A stretch of 64,000 nt of DNA from Anaerolineae bacterium (GTDB lineage: Bacteria; Chloroflexota; Anaerolineae; Aggregatilineales; Phototrophicaceae), in assembly GCA_022821805.1 (NCBI GenBank), contig JAJECX010000044.1, forward strand, positions 62,001 to 126,000. The letters run 5' to 3'. This document shows, in pieces, positions 16,454-26,800 of the stretch; position 1 is the stretch's first letter, and every line of letters begins with the position of its first letter. The position numbers were made by a program, and so were the translations under genes. The notes below the pieces were generated by a model. That model ran no database searches. It was not told where the DNA came from and saw only the letters and a program-made list of their open reading frames with translations.

Positions 16454-17758
16454 CTACACTTCGTATAGGTAGTCCTTGAGAATCACATGGGCCGAGGATT
16501 GGCGCAGCCGATTCAAAGCCTGCGCTTCCAATTGACGGACGCGTTCCCGCGTGACGCCAATCGTTTGACCAACCTCTTCCAATGTGTATACGCGCCCATC
16601 AGCCAAGCCATAACGCAAGCGCAAAATCTGCGCTTCACGCGCGGGCAGCTTGTCTAATGCCTGTTGCAACTGTACATGCAGCAGATGCGTCGCTACTTCT
16701 TCCGAAGGCGCCGGGCTGTTGCTGTCTTCGACAAAGTCGCCAAAGGTGGAATCGCCCTCATCGTCGATCGGCGTTTCCAGGCTCACGGGACGCCGCGAGA
16801 TCTCAAGCAGATTCTCTACCTTGTCCGGCGTTGTATCCATGCCGAGCGCCAATTCATCGATTTTAGGCTCGCGCCCCAGTTCCTGCAGCAGTTGGAGCTG
16901 AACGCGGCGCATCCGATTCAACTGATCGCCCATATGGACGGGCACGCGGATCGTCCGCCCCTGATCGGCGACAGCGCGGCTGACAGCTTGGCGGATCCAC
17001 CAAGTGGCATAGGTGCTGAATTTGTGACCACGCTGGTACTCAAATTTATTCGTCGCCCGGATCAGCCCAATGTTGCCCTCCTGAATCAAGTCAAGGAAAG
17101 GAACGCCGCGGCCGATGTATTTCTTCGCCACACTGATAACGAGCCGCGCATTGGCGCGAATGAGATGTTCCTGCGCCTTTTCGCCGTCCATCATCGTCTC
17201 GCGCAGTCCTTGCTCTTCGCTCCAGCTCAACTCAATAATTGGCTCGAGATCACAATCCTCCAAGCGCGCACGGGCGAACTCGGCCGCTTCCATGCGCTTG
17301 GCGAGCATCACTTCTTCTTCGGCGGTCAACAGCGGAACGCGCCCGGCTTCCTTCAGGTATAGACCGACAACATCATCGGTATCGAGAGCCGCTTGATAAC
17401 CGGCATCAGCTGTCAAGTCTTTCTTCAATACTTTCAGCAGAGCGTCGCGCTCGTCGTCTTCCTCGTCGGCTTCGGTGACAAGGGCATCGGAATGCGGCTT
17501 CGCCTCTTTCGCATCATCCTCATCGGCCGCGTCCTCTACCGTTTTTGCCGGCCCCGGAAGCACTTCAATTCCGGCCTCCAGCAAGCTGTCCATGAGGTCG
17601 TCGAGCAAGGCTACATCGCTCTCGACGTCAGGCATCAGTTCGAGGATATCGCTGTAGGTAACAAAGCCTTGTTTACTTGACTTCTCGATTAGCTGCTTCT
17701 GCAACTCTTCGCGCTGAGTCAAATTGTTTACGCTTTCCAATACCGCTACCACAGACAA
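16454..17758 (-). CDS. sigA: RNA polymerase principal sigma factor (RpoD/SigA)
   Basis: A 434-residue group 1 sigma-70 factor. Region 1.1-like residues are ~16-55 (TQREELQKQLIEKSSKQGFVTYSDI). A long acidic linker follows (~75-105). Region 1.2 is DDVVGLYLKEAGRVPLLTAEEE. Region 2 has FLDLIQEGNIGLIRATNKF and the -10-binding YATWWIRQAVSRA. Region 3 follows, and region 4 has the HTH TLEEVGQTIGVTRERVRQLE for -35 recognition. Promoters found here (TTGACA-N17-TATACT and close variants) fit this protein. Start choice: TTG 17758 has AAAGG only 1 nt away, whereas GTG 17752, two codons later, has AGAAAGG at 7 nt and may be the true start. No non-essential large insertion of the E. coli type is present. 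Confidence 0.96.
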   Translation of the reverse strand: MSVVAVLESVNNLTQREELQKQLIEKSSKQGFVTYSDILELMPDVESDVALLDDLMDSLLEAGIEVLPGPAKTVEDAADEDDAKEAKPHSDALVTEADEEDDERDALLKVLKKDLTADAGYQAALDTDDVVGLYLKEAGRVPLLTAEEEVMLAKRMEAAEFARARLEDCDLEPIIELSWSEEQGLRETMMDGEKAQEHLIRANARLVISVAKKYIGRGVPFLDLIQEGNIGLIRATNKFEYQRGHKFSTYATWWIRQAVSRAVADQGRTIRVPVHMGDQLNRMRRVQLQLLQELGREPKIDELALGMDTTPDKVENLLEISRRPVSLETPIDDEGDSTFGDFVEDSNSPAPSEEVATHLLHVQLQQALDKLPAREAQILRLRYGLADGRVYTLEEVGQTIGVTRERVRQLEAQALNRLRQSSAHVILKDYLYEV

Positions 17759-18013
17759 GCCTTTCTATTGAACGATTCCTACTGGCAAGACGCCCATTAA
17801 ACGCAATTTTAGCTAGATCCCATTTTTGGGCAAATGAGACCGCGCGCCAATCCGTTGATTGTCCATGCGTTGCCATTCACATTTGTATACAGCGAGCGGC
17901 AGCGATGGTCTTGCTCGCAGTCCATTATTGTTTTCAGCCTTATCGACTGTTTGCAACAATAATTCGACTACTTTTTATCTTCTTCAGCCAAAATTTAACG
18001 CGTATTCAATTAC

Positions 18014-18045
18014 TTGTCAAGTTTTTCACAAGGTCAATATATAAT
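18014..18045 (+). promoter_or_regulatory. Predicted promoter of the arg-car operon leader
   Basis: TTGTCA (18014-18019), then 18 nt, then TATATA (18038-18043); an overlapping TATAAT is at 18040-18045 with a 20-nt spacer. If used, it gives a leader of about 430 nt before argC. Confidence 0.5.
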
Positions 18046-18432
18046 GCCGCAATATTGTCATCACAGCGGTGGCGATTTCTTTGCAACGCGCTGAAGACTC
18101 GCAGTTTTCCGGAGAGCCTATGTGTCAGTGTCGAGAAGGCGTTGCAGGTAGCTCGAGCTTGCAGCGAAGCCGAGAGATCCGAAGCAAGTTTCTCGGAAGG
18201 CAGATTCAGTCCTCGTGCAGAATGCACAAGGAAAACGCAATTCTGCATAGAGATTTGGCGGTCAGTTGACTAATTTCGCCTTTGATTCTAGAATTCAAGC
18301 GGTCTTGAGTTGTTTGGGTCTTTCATGCTCTTAGATCACATCACACTACAAACGGAAAGGCGTCGCGCGCGGATCAAGTTCAGCGCGAATGGTTTGTGTT
18401 TGTGATTGACTTCGGATTGAAATGCAAATCGC

Positions 18433-18469
18433 GCCCTGATCTTGAGTTTACGGTCAGGGCTTTTTCTTT
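18433..18469 (+). terminator. Intrinsic terminator/attenuator just upstream of argC
   Basis: GCCCTGA (18433-18439) pairs perfectly with TCAGGGC (18454-18460), followed by TTTTTCTTT. It ends 14 nt before the argC start, so it would terminate transcription in the leader unless an antiterminator forms. This makes it a candidate attenuator of the arginine/carbamoyl-phosphate operon. Confidence 0.72.
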
Positions 18470-18483
18470 ATAGGGAGTCAGCA

Positions 18484-19488
18484 ATGGAAAGCAATGTTCG
18501 CGCGGGTGTTTACGGCGGCTCGGGTTATGCGGGCCTCGATTTGGTCGAGATTCTGATCGGTCATCCCCGAATTGATCTAGTCTTCGCTACATCAAACACC
18601 TATGCCGGAGACGAGGCGCCGGGCGCGAATCTGAGATATTCGACTGCTGACTCGGTGTCGCTAGAGCAAGTCGACGTCATCTTTCTCGCCCTGCCGCACA
18701 AAGCTTCCGCTGCAATGGCGAAGAGAGGCATTGACAAGGGCGTAAACGTAGTTGACTTATCGGCTGATCTGCGCCTTGATACGCCTGAAGCTTACGAACA
18801 GTCCTATCAATCGCCTCATCCCCATCCGGAATTGCTGCCAACACCATACGGCTTGCCCGAGATTAATCGCGAGAATATCGCCGGCGCCGATGTGGTGGCG
18901 ACGCCCGGCTGTTATCCGACGACGACCTTGTTGGGCATCTATCCGCTGCTTCAAGTGAATGCGCTCTGCGAAGAGACAGCCATCATCGTCGACGCGAAAT
19001 CGGGGGTCACTGGCGCCGGACGCAAGCCCTCCCTCGCGACGCATTTTGCCGAAGTCTACGGCAACCTTATTCCGTACAAGACGGGACGCTCGCACCGGCA
19101 CATTGGCGAAATGGAACAGGAGGCGCATAAGGTCAGCGATCGCATCGGTCCAATCATATTCTGTCCCCATCTCTTGCCGGTCGACCGCGGATTAATGTCG
19201 AGCATTTACGTCACGCTAAACGACACCATGGAAAGCGATCAGTTGCACGAACTCTATGCTGAGATCTATGGCAGCGAGGCGCTTGTGGATGTATTGCCAG
19301 CCGGTGAGCAGGCTACCCTGCGGCATGCGGTGAAGACGAACAAATGCGTAATCAGCATCACACCGGTCTTGCCGCGTCATGCGCATATCACCAGCGTGAC
19401 CGATAATCTGCGCAAAGGCGCCGCGAGCCAAGCGGTCCAGAATATGAATTTGATGTTTGGATTCGACGAGACCATGGGGTTGATCTAG
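18484..19488 (+). CDS. argC: N-acetyl-gamma-glutamyl-phosphate reductase
   Basis: A 334-residue enzyme reducing N-acetylglutamyl phosphate to the semialdehyde with NADPH, step 3 of ornithine synthesis. GGSGYAG (11-17) is the nucleotide motif. C143 in TPGCYPTT is the catalytic cysteine, and PHLLPVDRGLMSSIY is the conserved late segment. ATG 18484 has GGGAG 6 nt upstream. An in-frame upstream TTG lies inside the terminator hairpin and is rejected. It is the first gene of a long series whose order (C, B, D, J, carA, carB) gathers most of arginine synthesis. The argB GTG start overlaps its stop by one base. Confidence 0.97.
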   Translation: MESNVRAGVYGGSGYAGLDLVEILIGHPRIDLVFATSNTYAGDEAPGANLRYSTADSVSLEQVDVIFLALPHKASAAMAKRGIDKGVNVVDLSADLRLDTPEAYEQSYQSPHPHPELLPTPYGLPEINRENIAGADVVATPGCYPTTTLLGIYPLLQVNALCEETAIIVDAKSGVTGAGRKPSLATHFAEVYGNLIPYKTGRSHRHIGEMEQEAHKVSDRIGPIIFCPHLLPVDRGLMSSIYVTLNDTMESDQLHELYAEIYGSEALVDVLPAGEQATLRHAVKTNKCVISITPVLPRHAHITSVTDNLRKGAASQAVQNMNLMFGFDETMGLI

Positions 19489-20276
19489 TGGCTGGACGCA
19501 TCAGCGTTGTCAAAGTCTCCGGTCATTGCCTGGACGACAACGATTTAATCAAGCAGTTCGCTCGAATCGCAGCCAAGTCTGACGACCAGGTGGTGATTGT
19601 GCACGGCGGCGGCGTCGAGATCTCTCAGCTTCAGCGGAAATTGGAGATCGAGCCAAAATACGTCGATGGCTTGCGCATTACCGACGCGGATTCCTTGGCG
19701 CTGGTGGAGATGGTCTTGTGCGGGAGCGTCAACAAGCGACTTGTGCGATACTTGCTGGCGGCGGGCGTCGACGCGCAGGGTCTTTCCGGAGTGGATCGCG
19801 GTTTGGTGCGAGCGCGGCAAATGCAGCATAAATCGCTAGATATGGGATATACCGGGGAAGTTGTTTCGGTGCGCGGCGAAGTGATCACCGATTTGCTCGC
19901 GCTAGGCGTGACGCCGGTCGTGGCGCCGGTAAGCGTCGGCGATCGCAGCAATCTCAATCTCAATGCCGATCCCGTTGCAGGCGCAATCGCCGCCGCCATC
20001 GGCGCTGATGAAGTAGTGTTCATTTCGAACGTCGCCGGTGTAATGGCTGACGGTAGCCGACTGGCCACGCTGACGCGGAAGCGGGCGCTTGCGTTGATCG
20101 AGAGCGGTGTGATTCAAGGCGGCATGATTCCCAAAGTCGAGAGCGCCTTGGATGTGCTATCATCAGGCCTGCCACAGGCGGTAATCACTGACTTGACGGG
20201 TTGGGCGGAGCGCGGGGGCACAACCTTTATCGGGTCGAACGCGGAGTCAAGAGTTAGCGAGGAACTATGTCAATAA
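19488..20276 (+). CDS. argB: Acetylglutamate kinase
   Basis: A 262-residue amino-acid kinase phosphorylating N-acetylglutamate with ATP. VVKVSG (7-12) supplies the catalytic lysine (K9) and HGGG (39-42) the phosphate loop. VDGLRITD and NLNADPVAGAIAAAIGADEVVFISN are the substrate and ATP regions. It lacks the N-terminal extension seen in arginine-sensitive hexameric kinases, suggesting it is not the feedback-inhibited type. LysW-dependent LysZ kinases are similar, but argJ in the same operon supports the acetylated route. It starts at GTG overlapping the argC stop (TAGTG) and overlaps argD by 10 nt. Confidence 0.95.
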   Translation: MAGRISVVKVSGHCLDDNDLIKQFARIAAKSDDQVVIVHGGGVEISQLQRKLEIEPKYVDGLRITDADSLALVEMVLCGSVNKRLVRYLLAAGVDAQGLSGVDRGLVRARQMQHKSLDMGYTGEVVSVRGEVITDLLALGVTPVVAPVSVGDRSNLNLNADPVAGAIAAAIGADEVVFISNVAGVMADGSRLATLTRKRALALIESGVIQGGMIPKVESALDVLSSGLPQAVITDLTGWAERGGTTFIGSNAESRVSEELCQ

Positions 20277-21469
20277 CAACGGATGTCATTCAAAAGGACC
20301 AACAGTTTAGCGTGCCGGTTGCCGGCAGGCCCGAGTTCGTATTGGCTCGCGGCGAAGGCGCCACCGTATTCGACGAGGACGGAAAAGCCTATACCGACTG
20401 GGTGGCGGGCATCGCCGTCAACTCACTGGGCTATGGCGACAAGGAACTGATGGATGTTGTCGCTAAGCAGATGCGGACCGGTCTGATCCATGTCAGCGGC
20501 TTATACCACACCAAGGCGCTGGCCGATCTCGCCGAGCTGCTCTGCGAAGTCTCATTCGCCGACAAAGCCTACTTCTGCAACAGCGGCGCCGAGGCCAATG
20601 AAGGCGCCTTGAAATTCGCCCGCAAGCTTGCCTACGTAAATGACCATAAGAACAAAACCAAGGTCGTCAGCTTCTCAAAAGCCTTTCATGGTCGTACGCT
20701 CGGCGCGCTGTCGGTCACGCCCACAGAAAAGTACCAGACACCCTTCAAACCGATGGTTCCCGGCGCCGTTGTCGGCGAGTTCGACAGCATCGACAGCGCG
20801 AGAGAAGTAATCGATGAGGACACCGTTGCTGTAATCGTAGAACCGATACAGGGCGAGGGCGGCATAAACCTGGCGAGTGCGGAATTCCTTCAGGCTTTGC
20901 GCCAGCTCTGTGATGAGCGCGGGGCAGCGTTGATCTTCGATGAGATTCAGTGTGGCTTGGGACGGACTGGTGAACTATGGGCGCATAGCTTTAGCGGCGT
21001 GACGCCCGATATCATGACTTTGGCCAAGCCGCTGGCTGGCGGATTGCCGATCGGCGCCATACTGGTCACGGATGAGGTGGCAAGCGCGATGCAGCCGGGC
21101 GACCATGGCTCGACCTTTTCGGGAGGCGCTGTTGTCATGCGCGCGGGCGAAATGGTCGTGAAGCGCGTGCTCAGCGCCGGATTTCTGGAGCATGTCAAGG
21201 AAGTGGGCGACTACTTGCTGGAACGACTTGAGGAAATCAACAGCCCGCATATTGTAGATGTTCGCGGACGTGGATTGATGGCCGCCATCGAATTAAATGT
21301 CCCGCCGGCCGATATTGTGGCGCAGGGTTATGAACACGGCTTGCTGCTGGTAAATTCGGGTCCAAGCGCCATCCGCTTCATTCCTCCCTTGATCATCGAG
21401 AAACGCCATGTCGATGAGCTTATTGACAAATTGACGACTATCCTGGAGGGCATTGATGGGGACGGTTAA
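20267..21469 (+). CDS. argD: Acetylornithine aminotransferase
   Basis: A 400-residue class III PLP aminotransferase converting N-acetylglutamate semialdehyde to N-acetylornithine. FCNSGAEANEGALKFARK (GAEA 107-110) binds the cofactor phosphate. The IFDEIQCGLGRTG segment contains the PLP-contacting Asp (D225). K254 in TLAKPLAGGLP is the Schiff-base lysine. It overlaps both neighbours, so expression is tightly coupled. As in many bacteria it may also serve succinyl-diaminopimelate in lysine synthesis; the sequence does not settle this. Confidence 0.96.
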   Translation: MSITTDVIQKDQQFSVPVAGRPEFVLARGEGATVFDEDGKAYTDWVAGIAVNSLGYGDKELMDVVAKQMRTGLIHVSGLYHTKALADLAELLCEVSFADKAYFCNSGAEANEGALKFARKLAYVNDHKNKTKVVSFSKAFHGRTLGALSVTPTEKYQTPFKPMVPGAVVGEFDSIDSAREVIDEDTVAVIVEPIQGEGGINLASAEFLQALRQLCDERGAALIFDEIQCGLGRTGELWAHSFSGVTPDIMTLAKPLAGGLPIGAILVTDEVASAMQPGDHGSTFSGGAVVMRAGEMVVKRVLSAGFLEHVKEVGDYLLERLEEINSPHIVDVRGRGLMAAIELNVPPADIVAQGYEHGLLLVNSGPSAIRFIPPLIIEKRHVDELIDKLTTILEGIDGDG

Positions 21470-22685
21470 ACCATCGATTGATTCCGTGCGAGGCTTTCAG
21501 GTCGCCGGTGTACATGCTGGTCTGAAAAAGGACGGAGCGCCGGACTTTTCGCTTATCGTCAGCGAGGTCGATTGTGTCGCTGCCGGCGTATTCACCCGGA
21601 ACAAAGTGAAGGCGGCGCCCGTGCTGCTGGATATGCAGCGGCTGGAAGAAAATCCGAAGTCGATTCGGGCGGTGGCCACCAACACGATCAGCGCCAACGC
21701 ATGCACGGGCGCGATTGGTTTGAAGAACGCGCGGGCGAGCGCCAATCTGGTTGCGGATGCGCTCTCGATTGTCGCCGAGCAGGTGCTGGTGATGTCGACC
21801 GGTGTCATTGGCACGCACCTGCCGATGGACAAGATCGCCCGCGGCGTCGAATTGTCAAGCGCCAATCTGGGCTCAGACTGGCGCGCGGTTGCGGCCGGCA
21901 TCATGACGACCGATACCCGTCCCAAGCTGGGCTCAATCACGGTCAATACGGATGCCGGAACGTATACAATCGCCGGAATCGTTAAGGGCGCCGGCATGAT
22001 CGCTCCTAATATGGCGACGATGCTGAGCGTCATCGTAACCGATGCCGAGCTGCTCTTGCCCGATCTTCAGTCGTCGCTTTCTTCGGCGGCGCAACAAAGC
22101 TATAACCGGATCGTGGTTGATGGCGATACCAGCACGAATGACACCGTTCTGCTGCTCGCCAACGGCATGAGCGGTGTTTCAGTCGCCAGCGACGCCGAGT
22201 TGGACGCTTTCCAAGCCGCCTTGAACGCGCTCGCTCAGTTCCTGGCGCAGGAAGTCGTGCGCGATGGCGAAGGGGTGACCAAGTTCGTCACGCTCAATAT
22301 TGTCAACGCTGAGTCGGAAGCTGACGCCGAGCGAATCGGGCAGACGATTGGCGCCTCCGTGCTGACCAAATCGGCATTCTACGGCAGTGATGCCAATTGG
22401 GGACGAATCGTTGCGGCCGCGGGACGCGCGGATACGCCCTTTGACCCGGACAGCGCGTCGTTGCGCGTGGCGGCAGGTGAATCAGTCGCGAGCGATGCGC
22501 CCGGCTTGGAGATTTTCAGCGGCGGCATGCCCACCGATTACCGTGAGGCAGATGCGGCGGCGATCATGGCGGAGCCATCGATCACCTTCACGCTGGATTG
22601 CGGGATCGGCGAAGGCGCGGCAACCATCTGGACCTGCGATATCAGCCATGAATATATCTCGATAAACGGGGACTACCGCTCGTAG
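21456..22685 (+). CDS. argJ: Bifunctional glutamate N-acetyltransferase/ornithine acetyltransferase
   Basis: A 409-residue enzyme that moves the acetyl group from acetylornithine to glutamate, closing the acetyl cycle. It self-cleaves before T188 in APNMATMLSV, which becomes the nucleophile of the beta chain. STGVIG (114-119) forms the oxyanion region and the C-terminus ends in YISINGDYRS, as usual. ATG 21456 has GGAGGG 5 nt upstream; a TTG one codon earlier is disfavoured. Whether it is monofunctional or also uses acetyl-CoA cannot be read from sequence. Its presence implies argE and a separate argA are not needed. Confidence 0.96.
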   Translation: MGTVKPSIDSVRGFQVAGVHAGLKKDGAPDFSLIVSEVDCVAAGVFTRNKVKAAPVLLDMQRLEENPKSIRAVATNTISANACTGAIGLKNARASANLVADALSIVAEQVLVMSTGVIGTHLPMDKIARGVELSSANLGSDWRAVAAGIMTTDTRPKLGSITVNTDAGTYTIAGIVKGAGMIAPNMATMLSVIVTDAELLLPDLQSSLSSAAQQSYNRIVVDGDTSTNDTVLLLANGMSGVSVASDAELDAFQAALNALAQFLAQEVVRDGEGVTKFVTLNIVNAESEADAERIGQTIGASVLTKSAFYGSDANWGRIVAAAGRADTPFDPDSASLRVAAGESVASDAPGLEIFSGGMPTDYREADAAAIMAEPSITFTLDCGIGEGAATIWTCDISHEYISINGDYRS

Positions 22686-22699
22686 ACGAGGCGCAAACC

Positions 22700-23818
22700 A
22701 TGACAGCGATTCTGGTTCTGGAGGATGGGCGCGTCTTCCCAGGCGAAGGCTTCGGCGCCGAAGGTGTTTGCACTGGCGAGATCGTCTTCAATACGTCGAT
22801 GACGGGTTATCAGGAAATACTCACCGACCCGTCCTATCACCGACAGATCGTCACCATGACCGTGCCCCATGTCGGCAACACCGGCGTAAACCTGGAAGAT
22901 CCGGAATCGGAAAAAGTATGGGTGGCCGGCTTCGTCGTCCGCTCGCTTAGCCCGATCGTAAGCAACTGGCGTAATCGCGGCGATCTTGGCTCATACCTGA
23001 AAGATAATGGCGTCATTGGCGTTTCCTCGGTGGCGACGCGCGCGCTTGTGCGCCATATTCGTGAAATTGGTGTGATGCGCGCCGCCGTGGCTCACGGGCC
23101 AAAAGCCGAGGACACCGATATGCTGGTCGATATCGCGCGCTCTTCGCTAGACATGTCGGGCGCGAATCTGGTGGATGATGTCACGGTCCGGGCGCCCTAC
23201 GACTGGCGCGAAGCAAGCGACTCGCAATGGTATGGGGAGCATCGTACGCAGGCGGAACGTCCGCTCATCGTCGCCTATGACTTTGGTATCAAGCGGAACA
23301 TATTGCGCATGATGACCGACCGCGGCTTGCGCGTCAAAGTCGTGCCGGCTTGGATGCCGCCAGCGGAAGTTCTTGGCATGAAGCCGGCAGGAGTATTTCT
23401 CAGCAATGGACCGGGCGACCCCGCCGCCGTCGATTACGCCATAGCCAATGTGCGGGCTTTACTGGGTGAGGCGCCGATATTCGGTATTTGCCTCGGGCAT
23501 CAGATACTTGCGCTGGCGCTTGGTGGCGAGACAGAAAAAATGCGCTTTGGCCACCGCGGCGGCAATCAGCCGGTGAAACATCTCGCCAGCGGCGAAGTGG
23601 AGATCGCCGCGCACAACCACGGATTCGCGGTCTCGGCGGAAAGCGGCTTGAACGGCGGCGAAATCACACATCTGAACTTGAATGACAATACGGTCGCCGG
23701 TTTGCGCCATCGCGAACTGCGCGCATTCAGCGTTCAATATCATCCGGAGGCGTCGCCGGGACCGCACGATTCCTTCTATCTCTTTGACGAGTTTGTAGAC
23801 GCTGTTCGCAGCCGCTGA
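22700..23818 (+). CDS. carA: Carbamoyl-phosphate synthase small (glutaminase) subunit
   Basis: A 372-residue glutaminase chain that feeds ammonia to CarB. It has an N-terminal CPSase small domain (VFNTSMTGYQEILTDPSY, 29-46) and a class I glutaminase domain. Its catalytic triad is C264 (FGICLGHQ), H348 and E350 (YHPEASPGP). SNGPGDP (235-241) is the usual oxyanion motif. It follows argJ by 14 nt, linking carbamoyl phosphate supply to ornithine production; the product also serves pyrimidines. Confidence 0.97.
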   Translation: MTAILVLEDGRVFPGEGFGAEGVCTGEIVFNTSMTGYQEILTDPSYHRQIVTMTVPHVGNTGVNLEDPESEKVWVAGFVVRSLSPIVSNWRNRGDLGSYLKDNGVIGVSSVATRALVRHIREIGVMRAAVAHGPKAEDTDMLVDIARSSLDMSGANLVDDVTVRAPYDWREASDSQWYGEHRTQAERPLIVAYDFGIKRNILRMMTDRGLRVKVVPAWMPPAEVLGMKPAGVFLSNGPGDPAAVDYAIANVRALLGEAPIFGICLGHQILALALGGETEKMRFGHRGGNQPVKHLASGEVEIAAHNHGFAVSAESGLNGGEITHLNLNDNTVAGLRHRELRAFSVQYHPEASPGPHDSFYLFDEFVDAVRSR

Positions 23819-23859
23819 TAATTCCGTCTTTCACCAGGGCGCAACCGCGAGGGATAGCT

Positions 23860-26800
23860 ATGCCCAAGCGCAACGACATCCATAGCATTATGATCATCGG
23901 CTCAGGACCCATCGTCATCGGTCAAGCCTGCGAATTTGATTACAGCGGCGTCCAAGCTTGCAAAGCGTTAAAGACGCAGGGATATCGCGTGATCCTCGTC
24001 AACTCCAACCCGGCCACCATCATGACGGATCCGCAATTCGCCGATGCGACTTATATCGAGCCGCTGACGCTGGATATCTGCGAGAAAATCATCGCCCAGG
24101 AGAAGCCCGATGCCTTGCTGCCGACCGTCGGCGGCCAGACTGCGCTGAACCTGGCGGTGCAGCTTAAGGAATCGGGCGCGCTGGATCGCTGCGGCGTCGA
24201 GCTGATCGGCGCCACCTTGACCAGCATCCAATTGGCGGAAGATCGCCAGCTCTTCAACGACACGATGCGCGAAATTGGTCTGAAAGTGCCGGACAGCAAG
24301 GTTGTGGCCAGCGTCGATGACGCGCTCGCCTTCGCTGATGAGATCGGCTATCCGATATTGATTCGGCCGTCATATACGATGGGCGGCGCCGGCGGTGGAG
24401 TTGCTTACGACAGCGATGAATTGCGGCGGGTCGCCGCCAATGGCATCCATCAGAGCCCGGTCGGCGAGGCGCTCGTCGACAGGAGCTTGCTCGGCTGGAA
24501 AGAGTATGAACTCGAATTGATGCGGGATGCCAAAGGCAATTTCGTTGTCGTCTGCTCGATAGAGAATTTGGATCCGATGGGTGTACACACCGGCGACAGC
24601 ATTACCATTGCGCCGGCTCAGACCTTGACCGACAAGGAGATACAACGCCTGCGAAATATGTCGCGGAAGATTTTCGACCGTGTCGGCATCACCACCGGCG
24701 GGGCAAATGTGCAGTTTGCAATTAATCCGGACGATGGCGAAGTGCATGTGATCGAAATGAATCCGCGTGTCTCGCGCTCTTCAGCCTTGGCGAGCAAAGC
24801 GACCGGCTTTCCCATCGCCAAGATCGCGGCGCTGGTCGCTGTCGGCTTCACGCTCGACGAGATTCCAAACGATATCACCTTGAAAACGCCCGCCAGCTTT
24901 GAACCGTCGCTGGACTATATCGTCGTGAAGATACCCCGTTGGGATTTCAAGAAGTTCGCCGGAGCCGATCCGGTCTTGGGACCGCAAATGAAAGCCGTTG
25001 GCGAAGTCATGGCGATTGGCCGCACCTTTCCCGAAGCGCTGCAAAAGGGCGTGCGCTCGTTGGACATCGGTATGGATGGATTTGGCAGTCAGGTCGATCA
25101 CGATTTGACGCCGGAAGTGCTCAGCGTACCCACGGCGCAGCGCCTGTTTCAAGTGGCCAGCCTGATAGCGAGCGGCGTCCCCTTTGATGAGATTGTTTAT
25201 CAGACGCATTTCGATCCTTGGTTTGTACAGCAGATGAATGATCTGATGGAGATCCATGGATCTGTCGTGGACAAGTCCTTGCAGCTGCGCGATTTGGACG
25301 CGCCCGACCTGCGCAAACTCAAGCAGTATGGCTTTAGCGACGCCTATATCGCCGACTTGTTGGGCGAGGATCGATTCGCCATTCGCGATTATCGCAAGGC
25401 GCTTGGCGTCAGCGCCAATTTTTATCGCGTCGACACCTGCGCTGCCGAGTTCGAGGCGATGACGCCTTATCTTTATTCGACCTACGAAGCGGAAGACGAA
25501 GCGGCGCCCAGCGACGCGCGCAAGGTGATGATCCTCGGCGGCGGACCGAACCGCATCGGCCAAGGCATCGAGTTTGACTATTGCTGTGTTCATGCCTGTT
25601 TTGCGCTGAAAGACGCCGGTTTCGAGACCATCATGGTCAACTGCAATCCGGAGACGGTCAGCACTGATTACGACACCGCCGATCGCTTGTACTTTGAGCC
25701 GCTGACCGCCGAGGACGTCATGAACATCGTCGACCGCGAGAAGCCGGATGGCGTGCTGGTGCAATTCGGCGGGCAGACTCCCCTCAACATCGCCCGCGAC
25801 TTGGAACTATTAGGCGCGCCAATTTGGGGTACATCGGTCGACACCATAGATCTCGCTGAAGACCGCGAGCGCTTCAACGCCTTGATGCGGCAGCTGAATA
25901 TCGCGCAGCCAGCGGGCGCGACCATCATGAGCCGCGACCAAGCGGCTGAGGCGGCTGTTAGCATCGGCTATCCGGTGCTGGTGCGTCCGAGTTATGTCTT
26001 GGGCGGCCGTGGGATGGCAATCGTTTTTGATGAAGCGCAGCTGCTTAAGTGGCTGGATGAGAATGTCGAATGGCGCGGGCATCCGGTATTGATTGATCAA
26101 TTCCTGGATGACGCTTACGAAGTAGATGTCGATGCCCTATGCGATGGCGAAGCAGTGACTATCGGCGGCATTATGCAGCATATTGAACAGGCGGGCGTCC
26201 ACAGCGGTGATTCAGCTTGCGTCGTGCCACCATACAAGATTAGTTATTTTCACCTCGATATCATCCGCGATCATACGCGGCGGATCGGGTTGGCGCTTGG
26301 CGTCAAGGGACTGTTTAACATTCAGTTCGCCGTTAAAGATGACGAGGTCTATGTGCTGGAAGTCAATCCCCGCGCGAGCCGAACGGTGCCCTTCATCAGC
26401 AAGGCGACCGGCTGCCCCTTGGCGCGATATGCGGCGCAGATCGCGGCCGGCGCGTCGCTGTCAGAATTAAACTTTTTGCAAGAGCCTTCTGTCACCGGTT
26501 TCTTCATCAAGGAAGCGGTGTTTCCCTTTCAAAAGTTTCCGGGCGTCGATACCCGGCTCGGTCCTGAGATGCGCTCTACCGGCGAAGTTATGGGTCAAGC
26601 ATCCAGCTTCGGCCACGCCTTCGTCAAGTCGCAGGCTTCAGCGGGCTTGTCCTTGCCCGAGGGCGGCGCCGTATTCGTCAGCGTCAATGACTTTGACAAA
26701 CCGGTCGTGGCGAAGATTGCGCGCGATTTGGCGAAGCTCAACTTTGAAATCATCGCCACCGAGGGCACGGCGCGCTGGCTCAATCAAATGGGCATCGAAG

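Larger units (their letters stand above)
17759..18483. other. Divergent intergenic region between sigA and argC
   Basis: This 725-nt region has no convincing gene. It holds a promoter-like pair reading right (18014-18045), a structured leader with a perfect 8-bp stem (TGCAGAAT near 18220 with ATTCTGCA near 18240), and an intrinsic terminator just before argC. No clean leftward promoter for sigA could be picked out; the AT-rich part at 17930-18000 is the likeliest place. Confidence 0.6.

Noticed and set aside
18069..18269. Small protein gene in the argC leader
   Set aside because: No ribosome site, low-complexity composition and overlap with stable hairpins; its seven Arg codons are spread out rather than clustered.
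24781..25764. Long antisense open frame inside carB
   Set aside because: It is a codon-bias shadow of the carB coding strand, with no ribosome site or recognisable domain. Similar antisense frames in gltB, ileS and yidC-jag were dropped for the same reason.
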